Assembly: GCA_964632945.1 (NCBI GenBank)
Contig: CAZWCX010000014.1
Location: 1-64,000, forward strand
Reading direction: 5' to 3'
DNA: 64,000 nt
DNA from: CAZWCX01 sp964632945
GTDB lineage: Bacteria > Planctomycetota > MHYJ01 > WSZJ01 > CAZWCX01
Within the stretch, counting starts at the first letter, position 1; each line of letters opens with the position of its first letter. Below, piece by piece: positions 1-12,412 of the stretch. A program made the position numbers and the translations under genes. The notes under the pieces are model-generated. The model was not told the DNA's origin. It did no database searches and saw only the letters and a list, made by a program, of their open reading frames with translations.

Positions 1-5
1 CGGGC

Positions 6-47
6 GGATTATTCACGAAGCCGCTGGCGCGGCTTCATGAATAATCC
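6..47. repeat. 19-bp inverted repeat at window edge
   Basis: Two 19-base arms (6-24 and 29-47) are complementary except at one position, with a 4-base TGGC loop. The arms are far more AT-rich (ATTATTCA) than the surrounding DNA. No T-tract follows on the + side. It could be a bidirectional terminator for a gene to the left, a REP-type element or a transposon end; the window edge prevents a choice. No second copy was noticed in the window. Confidence 0.6.
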
Positions 48-220
48 GGGCTAGGATCGGGGCGTCGCCGTTCGGGCCCGGCGCCCCGGGGGCGGTGTTC
101 CGGTCGGGCCCGCCGCTGCCGGCCACGGGGAACGCGAGGACGCGTTTCCGCCCCCGACGTTTCCGCAGCGAGCGGCGCCGCGTGGGGACGGGACCGACCG
201 GGTCGCAGGAAGGCGCATCG

Positions 221-5224
<5,004 letters not shown>

Positions 5225-5249
5225 CGGCTCTCCGATCCCCAGCGCTCGC

Positions 5250-5795
5250 TCACCGCCTTTCGAACCGGTCCGGATTCCGCCGTGGGCCACGGTCGCGGTC
5301 TTTGGACTCGGCTCGCGCCCGCAGCACGATTTCGGCGCATGCCTCCGCGTCGGATGCGGCATCGTGGTGCTGCAGCGGGATCCGAAGGGCCGCGCACACG
5401 TCCGGCAGTCGGGTCGGGTAGATGCCCCACGTGCGCCGCGCCAGGGCCACGGTGCACTCCCACGGAAGCCGGGGCGCCGGCAGCCGCGCGGCCGCGCAGC
5501 AGGCGGCGAGGACGCCGCGATCGAAGGCCGCGTTGTGGGCGGCCAGGAACTCCACTCCCTCGAGCAAGGGGGTCAGCCGGGACCACACCTCCGCGAACAC
5601 CGGCTCGCGACACACATTGTCCCAGGTCAGCCCGTGTACGTCGGTGAACGTGAACTCCCGTCGGGGCGGCCGGATGAGCGCGGAGGATCGCGTCTTCGTG
5701 CGCCCATTTTCCACGCGCACGAGCGCGACGGCACACGCGCTGTCCGGCCGGGGGTCGGCCGTTTCGAAATCGATGGCCACAAAGGTTGCCGTCAT
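5250..5795 (-). CDS. DEDDh 3'-5' exonuclease (DnaQ/RNase T-like)
   Basis: A 181-residue exonuclease of the DnaQ superfamily. Visible catalytic signatures are D9-F-E11 (exo I), HNAAFD (exo II) and a C-terminal HDAASD (exo III), which define the DEDDh class. It is a stand-alone nuclease, too short to be a polymerase subunit fusion, and resembles the epsilon-like family that begins FVAIDFETA. The start at 5795 has a purine-rich GGGAGAG 5-6 bases upstream; a longer frame running to 6377 has no kinase, TPR or other recognisable sequence before this Met. It converges with the large kinase gene, 25 bases apart. The exact substrate (DNA or RNA ends) cannot be told from sequence. Confidence 0.85.
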   Translation of the reverse strand: MTATFVAIDFETADPRPDSACAVALVRVENGRTKTRSSALIRPPRREFTFTDVHGLTWDNVCREPVFAEVWSRLTPLLEGVEFLAAHNAAFDRGVLAACCAAARLPAPRLPWECTVALARRTWGIYPTRLPDVCAALRIPLQHHDAASDAEACAEIVLRARAESKDRDRGPRRNPDRFERR

Positions 5796-6074
5796 TCCGC
5801 TCTCCCTTCGCCGGGGATTGCCGTCGGGCGTCCCGGCCGTCGTCGAGGGTACCGTACTCCGGGGGGCGGCGGGAATGGACTTCCGCCTGCCGCCGCGTCG
5901 GACCCCGGATCGGCGCACCCGACAGGATCGCCGGGGACCGGGACAGGGGAGGTCCCTCGGGGTCGGAAACCGGGCGGATATTCGCGCATCGCTCGTCCCG
6001 ACGGAGCGGCCGGGGGGACGCAGGTCCCCCCAGGCGTCCCGGCGCCGCCGATCGATCCCCCGCGCGCAATCCCC

Positions 6075-6102
6075 TTGCACTTCTCCGCGGCCGCCGTAGA
6101 AT
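6075..6102 (+). promoter_or_regulatory. Sigma70-like promoter of the selenothioredoxin gene
   Basis: TTGCAC (6075-6080) and TAGAAT (6097-6102) are separated by 16 bases. This predicts a transcript start near 6109 and a leader of about 175 bases before the ATG at 6286. The rest of the 490-base gap between 5796 and 6285 is GC-rich and shows no credible gene. Confidence 0.5.
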
Positions 6103-6285
6103 GCTGGAATTCCACTGGTTGCGGGGAGGCAGTGTTTTCCCCGCACCCGAAGGAGGCGGCGTTCGAGGCGGCGGACTCGCCCGCGACGGCGATCGCGACT
6201 CGAACCCGGGACCCGTCCCGGCGACCTCCACCGCACCGAGCGGGAGAGGGGACGACGGCGGGAAACGCCCACAGGAGGACCCACG

Positions 6286-7056
6286 ATGGCTCGCAACGGG
6301 ATGGCCCGGAGGGTCGGGTTCGCCGGCGCTCTGCTGGTCACGGGCGCATTGGCATGGGCCGGCCCCAAGGAAGGCAAGGGAGAAGCCGGCGGGATCGCCT
6401 GGGTGAAGGACTACCAGAAGGCCGTGGCGCAGGCGAAGGACGAGGGGAAGTGGCTCTTCGTCGACTTCTACACCGACTCGTGAAAGTTCTGCGTCGAGTT
6501 GGAAACGGATACGTTTCCACGCGCCGATGTGCAGAAGGTCTTCTCCCGCATGGTGGTCGCCAAGATCAACGCCGGGAAGGACCAGAAAAGTTTCAAGGCC
6601 CACAAGGGGAAGGGCGTTCCGCTGCTCCTGCTGATGGACCCCGACGGCAAGGTGTGGTCGCGCGCGGACGGCAAGCCGCCTGATCTGCTCCAGTCGTTCG
6701 CCAGCGATCTGTGGAATCCCGGCGTGGAACTGGCGAACAACGGGAAGTCGATCGAGGCGTTCGAGTATTGGGGCCGTCTCGTCGAGTTGTTCCCGGAGAC
6801 CGAGTTGGCCGGGCAGGCGCGCGACAACATCGCGAAGTGGGAGAACGATCCCTCCCTGAAGACCAAGATGGACGAGATGCGCGCGCAGTGGTATTGCGAA
6901 CCGGCGTTGCGCAAGGTGGATCGCCTCTTGAAGAAGAAGGACGCCAAGACCGTGGAGGAGGCCCGCGGGATCCTCGAGAAGATCGTGGCGGACTTCCCGA
7001 ACAGCCCGTACGCACCGCAGGCGCAGGAGCGTCTCGACAAGCTCGCGACCAAATAA
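6286..7056 (+). CDS. Exported thioredoxin-fold selenoprotein (UxxC), TGA read as Sec
   Basis: Reading through the in-frame TGA at 6481-6483 gives a 256-residue protein. Residues 1-26 form a signal peptide (basic start, hydrophobic core, ending near AWA-G). Residues 35-150 are a thioredoxin fold in which VDFYTDS is followed by TGA, then KFC. In relatives this site reads DFYTDWCxxC, so the TGA replaces the first redox Cys, giving U66-K-F-C69. The cis-Pro region (GKGVPLLLLMD) is intact downstream. Residues 160-256 are helical and TPR-like. AGGAGG lies 7 bases before the ATG. Codon use and frame continue without change across the TGA, arguing against a decayed gene. A hairpin sits just downstream (6491-6522). 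Likely role: thiol/selenol redox reactions outside the cytoplasm. A TGC-to-TGA sequencing error is the main alternative. Confidence 0.82.
6491..6522 (+). promoter_or_regulatory. Candidate bacterial SECIS element
   Basis: A perfect 7-bp stem, GGAAACG (6501-6507) with CGTTTCC (6512-6518), closes a GATA loop. The first loop base is G, 25 bases after the TGA. A lower 4-bp helix GCGT/ACGC (6491-6494 with 6519-6522) flanks a one-sided bulge. Bacterial SECIS elements lie just 3' of the UGA inside the coding region and carry a G at the start of the apical loop, which fits. SelB binding is inferred. Confidence 0.65.
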
Positions 7057-7076
7057 CGCGGGAACGGCACTCCCGG

Positions 7077-7098
7077 GCCCGGCGGACTCGCGCCGGGC
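7077..7098 (+). terminator. GC-rich hairpin after the selenothioredoxin gene
   Basis: GCCCGGC (7077-7083) pairs with GCCGGGC (7092-7098) around an 8-base loop, 20 bases past the stop codon. There is no clear T-tract, so termination strength is uncertain. Confidence 0.4.
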
Positions 7099-7200
7099 CT
7101 GCGGACCCGCCGCGCCGCCCGGGGGGGCCGCCACGGGGCCGCGCCGCCGGCCGGCCCTCCGATGCGGCCCCTTCGACCCGCCGTGGGAGCCTCGCCTTCC

Positions 7201-8055
7201 ATGTCCGACATTCCCGTCATCGACTCCCACATCCACGTCCAGCCCTGGAAAATGATCAAGCCCGAGGCGCGCCGCCTCATGGAGGGAAAGCGCCCCGACC
7301 TCGACGACATCCATCGCATGATGTACGACCCCGCCGAATTCCTCCGGTATCTCGATCGCGAGCGGATCGAGCGGGTGGTGACGATCAACTATGTGAGCCC
7401 GGACATCATGGGGTTCACTCACGAGGTGAACGCATATGCCGCGGACTTCGCCCGCCGGAGCGAGGGTCGCGTGATCCCGTTCGGCTCGATTCATCCCACG
7501 ACCTCCCGCGACCCGGAGCGGGAAATGGACGAGTTGATCGCCCTCGGTCTGCGCGGCATCAAGCTGCACCCGTCCCACCAGCCGTGCTACCCCAACGACT
7601 ATCGCCGCGGCAACCGCGCCCTCGAAGTCATGTACCGGAAGGCCGAGGAGGCGGGTCTCGTGCTCATGATTCACACCGGCACGTCGATCTTCCCGGGCGC
7701 GCGCAATGTCTACGCGGATCCGATCCACTGCGACGACATCGGCGTGGACTTTCCGAAGTTGCGCGTGATTCTGGCGCACGGGGGGCGGCCGTTGTGGATG
7801 GAGTCGGCGATCTTCCTCGTGCGTCGATTCCCGAACTACTGGATGGACGTGTCGTCGATCCCGCCGCAATCGCTGCTGAAGTACTTCCCGCGACTGGAGG
7901 ACCTCGCCGACAAGACCTTGTGGGGAACGGACTGGCCGGCTCCCGGCGTGCCGGGCATGCGGGAGAATGCCGACCGGTTCCTCGCGCTGCCGATCTCGGA
8001 CGCGGCGAAGCGGAAGATCCTCCACGAGAACGCCCGGCGCCTGTACGCGCTATGA
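7201..8055 (+). CDS. Amidohydrolase-family TIM-barrel metal hydrolase
   Basis: A 284-residue protein of the amidohydrolase_2 type (the fold shared by gamma-resorcylate and ACMS decarboxylases). The N-terminal metal motif is DSHIHV (residues 8-13). Later ligand regions are GIKLHPSHQ, MIHTGT and ILAHGG, and the final catalytic Asp lies in LWGTDWPAPG. The length is normal for the family. The ATG at 7201 is chosen because the preceding 13 codons of the open frame look like GC-rich leader. Its stop overlaps the start of the histidine kinase gene (ATGA), so the two are co-translated, although no functional link is evident. Whether it hydrolyses or decarboxylates is not decidable from sequence. Confidence 0.8.
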   Translation: MSDIPVIDSHIHVQPWKMIKPEARRLMEGKRPDLDDIHRMMYDPAEFLRYLDRERIERVVTINYVSPDIMGFTHEVNAYAADFARRSEGRVIPFGSIHPTTSRDPEREMDELIALGLRGIKLHPSHQPCYPNDYRRGNRALEVMYRKAEEAGLVLMIHTGTSIFPGARNVYADPIHCDDIGVDFPKLRVILAHGGRPLWMESAIFLVRRFPNYWMDVSSIPPQSLLKYFPRLEDLADKTLWGTDWPAPGVPGMRENADRFLALPISDAAKRKILHENARRLYAL

Positions 8056-10193
8056 GCGGCGAGCGCGGGGGGGCGATCCCGGACGGCCGGCGGATGAGGG
8101 GAATGGCGCTGGCGGGCGCGGCCGCGGTGCTCTCGACGCTGGCCTTGAGCTGGACGGCCTGGTCGGGGGCCGAGGGGAGCGCCCAGGCGGCGCGCGCGGC
8201 GATGCTCGAGCGGGCGCGCGCCGAGTCGCAGGCCGGGGCCCGCCGCGTCCTGGGCGCGCTCGACGCGGCGGCGGGGAAGACCTTCGCGGCGCTCGTGACC
8301 GCCTCGCCGGATGCCCTTTCGAGCCTCTGGTCCGCCCGCCGGGACTTCCCCGATGGCGTGGTCGCCCTGATCCTCGTCGACGACCGCGGCCGACGGCTCT
8401 ACCCGCGCCCGCCGTCCGCGCCGGCGCCGACCTGGGTGGAGGACCGGCCGGAAGATACGGAAGCCCGGCGGATCCTGCGCGAGGCATGGGCGGCGGAGTT
8501 CGAGCGCCGGGACGCGGCCGCGGCGGTCTCGCTGTACGAGGCGGCCGCGGATCCCCGCTTCGGCCGCTCGGTCCGGATCGAAGCCCTCGCCAATCTGGGG
8601 GCCCTGCGCGCCCGCCGCGGCGAGGCGGCCGCCGCGAGCGTCGCCTTCGCGGCCCTCCTTGATCCGGCCGAGTTCCCCGACCCGTTCGTGGGCGCGGAGC
8701 GGCGCGTGCAGGCCCGGCTCGGTTTGGCGGAGACCCTCGCCGGGTCCGGCCGCGCGGGAGAAGCGGTCGCCGTGCTCGCGACGCTGGAAGAGGAACTGGA
8801 GGCCGGGGCAGGGCTCCCCACGGCCGCCGTGCGCCACTTCTCGGTCGGCGCGCTCGCCGCGGCGGAGATGGCCGCCGCCGCCCTGGCCGAGGCGTCGCCG
8901 GAACGGGCCGCGCTCGCCGGCATGCGCGAGCGCTGGGTCCGTCGCAGGGACGAGCCCGCAGTCCGCGTCGAGCCCGGAGTGGAGGATCGGCTCGCCGCCG
9001 CGGCGGCGGCGGCCCTCGCGGCCGGCGCGGGAACCGACGTCCGGTGGTCCGTGGCGCGCATCGGGCGGGGAGACGTCCTTCTGGCCGTACGGCGACTCGC
9101 GACGCGGGATCGAACCTACGCCGCGGCCGTGGAGTGGGCCGACCACGGCTGGCGACCGGCCGTCGAAGCCGCGCTGGCGCAGGACGTCGGGACGGACGTG
9201 CGTCTCCGCCTGTGCGACGGCGCCGGCCGGGCCCTCGGCGCGCCCGCAGCCGCACGCGAGAACGACGGGATCGCTCCGGGCCCGGGCGCCGGATCGACTC
9301 CGGCCGCCCTCGCTCCCCTGGGCGAGATCCCCGGGTGGGCCGTGCGCGCCGACCTGCGCGATCCCGGCGCGCTCGAGCGGACCCTGGCCCGGTCCCGCGC
9401 CGCGGTCGCCGGCGCGGCCGCCCTCTTCCTTTGCGTCACTCTCGCCGGTCTCGCGGTGCTCGTGCGCACGGCCCGGCGCGAAATGGAACTGGCGGCCCTC
9501 AAAGGGGAATTCGTCTCCCACGTCTCCCATGAACTCAAGACCCCGCTTTCCGTCATCCGCATGTTCGCCGAAACCCTCGCGCTCGGACGAACCCGCGACG
9601 AAGCGCAGCGCCGCGAGTTCCTCGAGACCATCGCGCGCGAGAGCGAGCGCCTGACCGGGATGATCGACAACGTCCTCGACTTCTCGCGCATCGAACAGGG
9701 GCGCCGCGCCTATCGGTTCGAAGCCGTCGATCTGCGCGCGATCCTGGAGGAGGCCGTGGCCGTGCGTCGCGCCCGACTCGAGCAGGAGGGGTTTGCCCTC
9801 GCGCTCGACCTGCCGCCGTTGCCGATCCTGGCGGGGGACGACGAGGCCCTCGCCTCGGTCTTCGGCAACCTCCTCGACAACGCCGCCCGCTACTCGTCCG
9901 AGGTGAAGACCATCTCCGTCGCCGCCCGCTCCGACGGCGGGGGGATCACCGTGGACGTCGCGGACCGGGGCATCGGCGTCGACCCCGCGGAACGGGAGCG
10001 GATCTTCGAGCCGTTCGCGCGCGGGAGCGACGAGCGGGCGCGCCGGACCAAGGGAACCGGCCTGGGCCTGGCGCTCGTCCGCCACGCGGTCCATGCCCAC
10101 GGCGGGCGCGTCACCGTCGCCCCGAACGGCGGGCAGGGCAGCATCTTTTCCGTCCGGCTTCCTTGCCAAAGCGGACGTCCCGCGGCATCGTAG
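8052..10193 (+). CDS. Membrane sensor histidine kinase
   Basis: A 713-residue sensor kinase. A first membrane helix at about 18-40 and a second at about 450-473 enclose a large extracytoplasmic region that is Ala-rich and helical, with TPR-like stretches and no recognised ligand domain. The HisKA box is SHVSHELKTP with the phospho-acceptor at His493. The ATPase has an N box (NLLDNAARYS, about 606), G1 (DRGIGVD, about 638) and G2 (GTGLGLAL, about 670). The start overlaps the stop of the amidohydrolase gene by four bases. Its response regulator follows 60 bases downstream, so the two form a two-component pair. The signal is unknown. Confidence 0.88.
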   Translation: MSGERGGAIPDGRRMRGMALAGAAAVLSTLALSWTAWSGAEGSAQAARAAMLERARAESQAGARRVLGALDAAAGKTFAALVTASPDALSSLWSARRDFPDGVVALILVDDRGRRLYPRPPSAPAPTWVEDRPEDTEARRILREAWAAEFERRDAAAAVSLYEAAADPRFGRSVRIEALANLGALRARRGEAAAASVAFAALLDPAEFPDPFVGAERRVQARLGLAETLAGSGRAGEAVAVLATLEEELEAGAGLPTAAVRHFSVGALAAAEMAAAALAEASPERAALAGMRERWVRRRDEPAVRVEPGVEDRLAAAAAAALAAGAGTDVRWSVARIGRGDVLLAVRRLATRDRTYAAAVEWADHGWRPAVEAALAQDVGTDVRLRLCDGAGRALGAPAAARENDGIAPGPGAGSTPAALAPLGEIPGWAVRADLRDPGALERTLARSRAAVAGAAALFLCVTLAGLAVLVRTARREMELAALKGEFVSHVSHELKTPLSVIRMFAETLALGRTRDEAQRREFLETIARESERLTGMIDNVLDFSRIEQGRRAYRFEAVDLRAILEEAVAVRRARLEQEGFALALDLPPLPILAGDDEALASVFGNLLDNAARYSSEVKTISVAARSDGGGITVDVADRGIGVDPAERERIFEPFARGSDERARRTKGTGLGLALVRHAVHAHGGRVTVAPNGGQGSIFSVRLPCQSGRPAAS

Positions 10194-10253
10194 CCACCGG
10201 GTGCATCGCCCCGCCGGGTCGCCGGCCCGGCCCCGTTTCCCGGGAGGATCGAG

Positions 10254-10937
10254 ATGGCGCACACCATCCTCGTCGTGGAGGACGAGCCCGACCTCCTGGT
10301 TGGGCTGCGGCAGAACCTCGAGGTCGAAGGGTATCGGGTGCTGCACGCCGGCGACGGCGCGCGCGGCCTCGAGACCGCCGTGAAGGAGAAACCCGACCTC
10401 GTGATCCTCGACATCATGATCCCGCGCATGGACGGCCTGGAGGTCTGCCGTCAGCTGCGAGCCAGGGGGCAGACCACCCCGATCCTCATGTTGACGGCCA
10501 AGAGCCAGGAAGTGGACAAGGTCGTCGGTCTGGAGATGGGCGCGGACGACTACCTGACCAAGCCGTTCGGTCTGCGCGAGCTGCTGGCGCGCGTCAAGGC
10601 GCTGTTGCGGCGGGCCTCCCGGAGGGTGGATCTGCCGGTCGTCGTCCGCGTGGGGGACTGGGAGATCGACTGCAACGCCTTCGCGGCCCGAAAGGGGAAG
10701 ACCACGCGTCCGCTCGGGCGCTACGAGGCCGACATCCTGGCGCTGCTGGCCCGTCGGGCCAACCAGGTGGTGACCCGCAACGAGATCCTGAACGAGGTGT
10801 GGGGGATCGACGCATACCCGAGCGATCGCACCGTGGACAACTACATCGTGAAGCTGCGCCGGCTGGTCGAAAAGGACGCGAAGAACCCGCGCCACATCCT
10901 GACGGTGCACGGGGCGGGGTACAAGCTCGTGCCCTGA
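10254..10937 (+). CDS. OmpR/PhoB-family response regulator
   Basis: A 227-residue regulator. The receiver domain has an acidic pocket at VVEDEPD, phospho-acceptor Asp53 (ILDIMIPRMDG), the conserved Thr in LMLTAK and Lys103 in LTKPFG. A winged-helix DNA-binding domain occupies about 125-225 and ends with the family pattern DRTVDNYIVKLRRLVEKD followed by a hairpin wing (ILTVHGAGYKLV). GGGAGG lies upstream of the ATG. It sits directly after the histidine kinase gene and is its expected partner. Target genes are unknown; the STN protein gene downstream is a possible one. Confidence 0.92.
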   Translation: MAHTILVVEDEPDLLVGLRQNLEVEGYRVLHAGDGARGLETAVKEKPDLVILDIMIPRMDGLEVCRQLRARGQTTPILMLTAKSQEVDKVVGLEMGADDYLTKPFGLRELLARVKALLRRASRRVDLPVVVRVGDWEIDCNAFAARKGKTTRPLGRYEADILALLARRANQVVTRNEILNEVWGIDAYPSDRTVDNYIVKLRRLVEKDAKNPRHILTVHGAGYKLVP

Positions 10938-11051
10938 CCCTGCCGGCTGCGGCCGCCCATCCCCCGGGTCGGGCGCCGGATCTTCACAATTCCCTACATT
11001 CCCCGATTTGCGGGTGACAACTGGAGGGGCGGAATCGGAGAGAATCCCCCG

Positions 11052-11068
11052 CGTGCAACGGTTGCACG
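11052..11068. promoter_or_regulatory. Short palindrome upstream of the STN gene
   Basis: CGTGCAA (11052-11058) and TTGCACG (11062-11068) form a perfect 7-bp inverted repeat with a 3-base centre, 83 bases before the start at 11151. It may be an operator or a small hairpin in the leader. Confidence 0.3.
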
Positions 11069-11150
11069 ACACCGGCGCGGGACGGACCCCTCTCCCGCAG
11101 TCCGGTGCCCAGTGGCGAGACCCGGGGGACGGTGACGAGGAGGAACACGA

Positions 11151-12362
11151 ATGAATCAGGACTGGATGCGTTCGCTGGCGCTTGCGGCGGGGATCCTGCT
11201 GGCGGCGGCGGGATCGCCGGGTGCACAGGAGCGCGAGGCGGAAGACCTCTACTACCAGGCGTGGCACGCGGAGACCGGGGAGCGGAATCCGGAGAAGGCT
11301 CTCGGCCTCTATCGGACGGTGCTCGAGCGCTTCGCGGCCGCGGAAGAGACCGCGGCCAAGGCGCAGTTCCAGATCGCCACGTGTCAGGAGAAGCTGGGCC
11401 GACACGAGGAGGCCCGCGCGTCCTACCAGTCCGTGATCACGCGATTTGCCGGACAGCGCGACCTGGTCGCCAAGGCGGAGGCGCGCCTGCGGGCCCTGCC
11501 GGCCGTGCAGCCGGCTCGAGGCGTGGATGGTGCCGGCGGACCGGCCGCGGTGGAGGCAGCGGCCGACCCGTTGCTGTCGGAGCTGGCGAGCGCGGAGGCG
11601 GCGGTTCGGGATGCCGCGTATCCGAAGTTGCTGGCGCGAGGGACGGCCGGCCTGCCGGCGCTCCATGAGGCCCTGTCGTCGATCGCGGACGAGAAGGCGC
11701 GGGCGCGCGCCCGATTCTGCCTCGAGGCCGCCGCCCAGGGGTTGGTCGAGACCGCCGACCTGGACGTCTGGATGCGTGTGAACGGTACCCAGCTCGACCT
11801 CGACTTCCAGGATACTCCGATCGACGAAGTGTTCGCGTTCGTCCGTGACTTGACGGGCCTGAACATCATCCTGGAGGCCCTTCCCGGTGCGGCCGAAGAG
11901 GGACCGACCGTGACGTTTCGGGTGAAGGACCTCAGCCTCTACAGCAGCATCAAGTTGATGTGCGGACTTCACGGGCGCGTGCCGGTGATTCATGAGGGGG
12001 CGCTGGTCATCACGTCCGCGGAGCGCGCCGCGGAACTGCAGCGACTGTCCGAGGTGCGCGCGGGACACGCCCGCCCGGCCCCGCCTGCCGCCGGAGCGGT
12101 GCAGCAGACGTTGGATCGTCTCAAGATCGCGCTGAACTTCCTGGACGCGCCCCTGCCGGACGTGATCGAGTTCCTGCGCCAGATGTCGGGTCTCAATTTC
12201 CTGATCCGTCCCGAGGTGATGTCGAGCCCGATCGCGGCGAAGGGGATCTCGCTTCAGGTGCGCGATCTCACGCTGGGACGCACCCTCCGGCTCCTCTGCG
12301 ACACGAACGGCTTGTCGTACGAGATCGTGGAGGAAGTGGTGGTGATCAGCCTGAAGAGGTGA
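11151..12362 (+). CDS. Exported TPR protein with two secretin/TonB short N-terminal (STN)-like domains
   Basis: A 403-residue protein with a signal peptide (residues 1-25, ending SPGAQ). One or two TPR units follow (EKALGLYRTVLERFAA). Two copies of an STN-like unit come next: about 208-290 (LDFQDTPIDEVFAFVRDLTGLN) and about 320-403 (NFLDAPLPDVIEFLRQMSGLN), each ending in a strand pair such as EEVVVISLK. STN domains normally sit at the N-terminus of secretins and TonB receptors. Here there is no outer-membrane barrel, as in many planctomycete-type STN/TPR proteins. The start has GAGGAGG 7-8 bases upstream. It lies downstream of the two-component pair, separated by 213 bases. A binding or scaffold role in the periplasm is inferred. 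Confidence 0.75.
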   Translation: MNQDWMRSLALAAGILLAAAGSPGAQEREAEDLYYQAWHAETGERNPEKALGLYRTVLERFAAAEETAAKAQFQIATCQEKLGRHEEARASYQSVITRFAGQRDLVAKAEARLRALPAVQPARGVDGAGGPAAVEAAADPLLSELASAEAAVRDAAYPKLLARGTAGLPALHEALSSIADEKARARARFCLEAAAQGLVETADLDVWMRVNGTQLDLDFQDTPIDEVFAFVRDLTGLNIILEALPGAAEEGPTVTFRVKDLSLYSSIKLMCGLHGRVPVIHEGALVITSAERAAELQRLSEVRAGHARPAPPAAGAVQQTLDRLKIALNFLDAPLPDVIEFLRQMSGLNFLIRPEVMSSPIAAKGISLQVRDLTLGRTLRLLCDTNGLSYEIVEEVVVISLKR

Positions 12363-12372
12363 CGTCCGATCC

Positions 12373-12412
12373 GAGGGGCCGGGGCCCGGACGGATCCGGG
12401 ACCGGTCCCCTC
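12373..12412. terminator. Bidirectional terminator hairpin
   Basis: A long stem built from GAGGGGCCGG and CCGGTCCCCTC, with an inner CCCGGA/TCCGGG helix, lies between the ends of the convergent STN and permease genes. It overlaps the permease stop codon. It can serve both directions. Confidence 0.55.

Noticed and set aside
95..220. Longer N-terminus of the large kinase
   Set aside because: The extra 42 residues are Arg/Pro-rich with no conserved sequence, and a good ribosome site marks the ATG at 221.
5796..6074. A small gene between the exonuclease and the selenothioredoxin
   Set aside because: Open frames there are Arg/Gly/Pro-rich with no ribosome site or family resemblance.
6711..8051. 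Open frame running into the histidine kinase gene
   Set aside because: It is a shadow of the selenothioredoxin and amidohydrolase genes; the kinase begins at the ATGA overlap at 8052.
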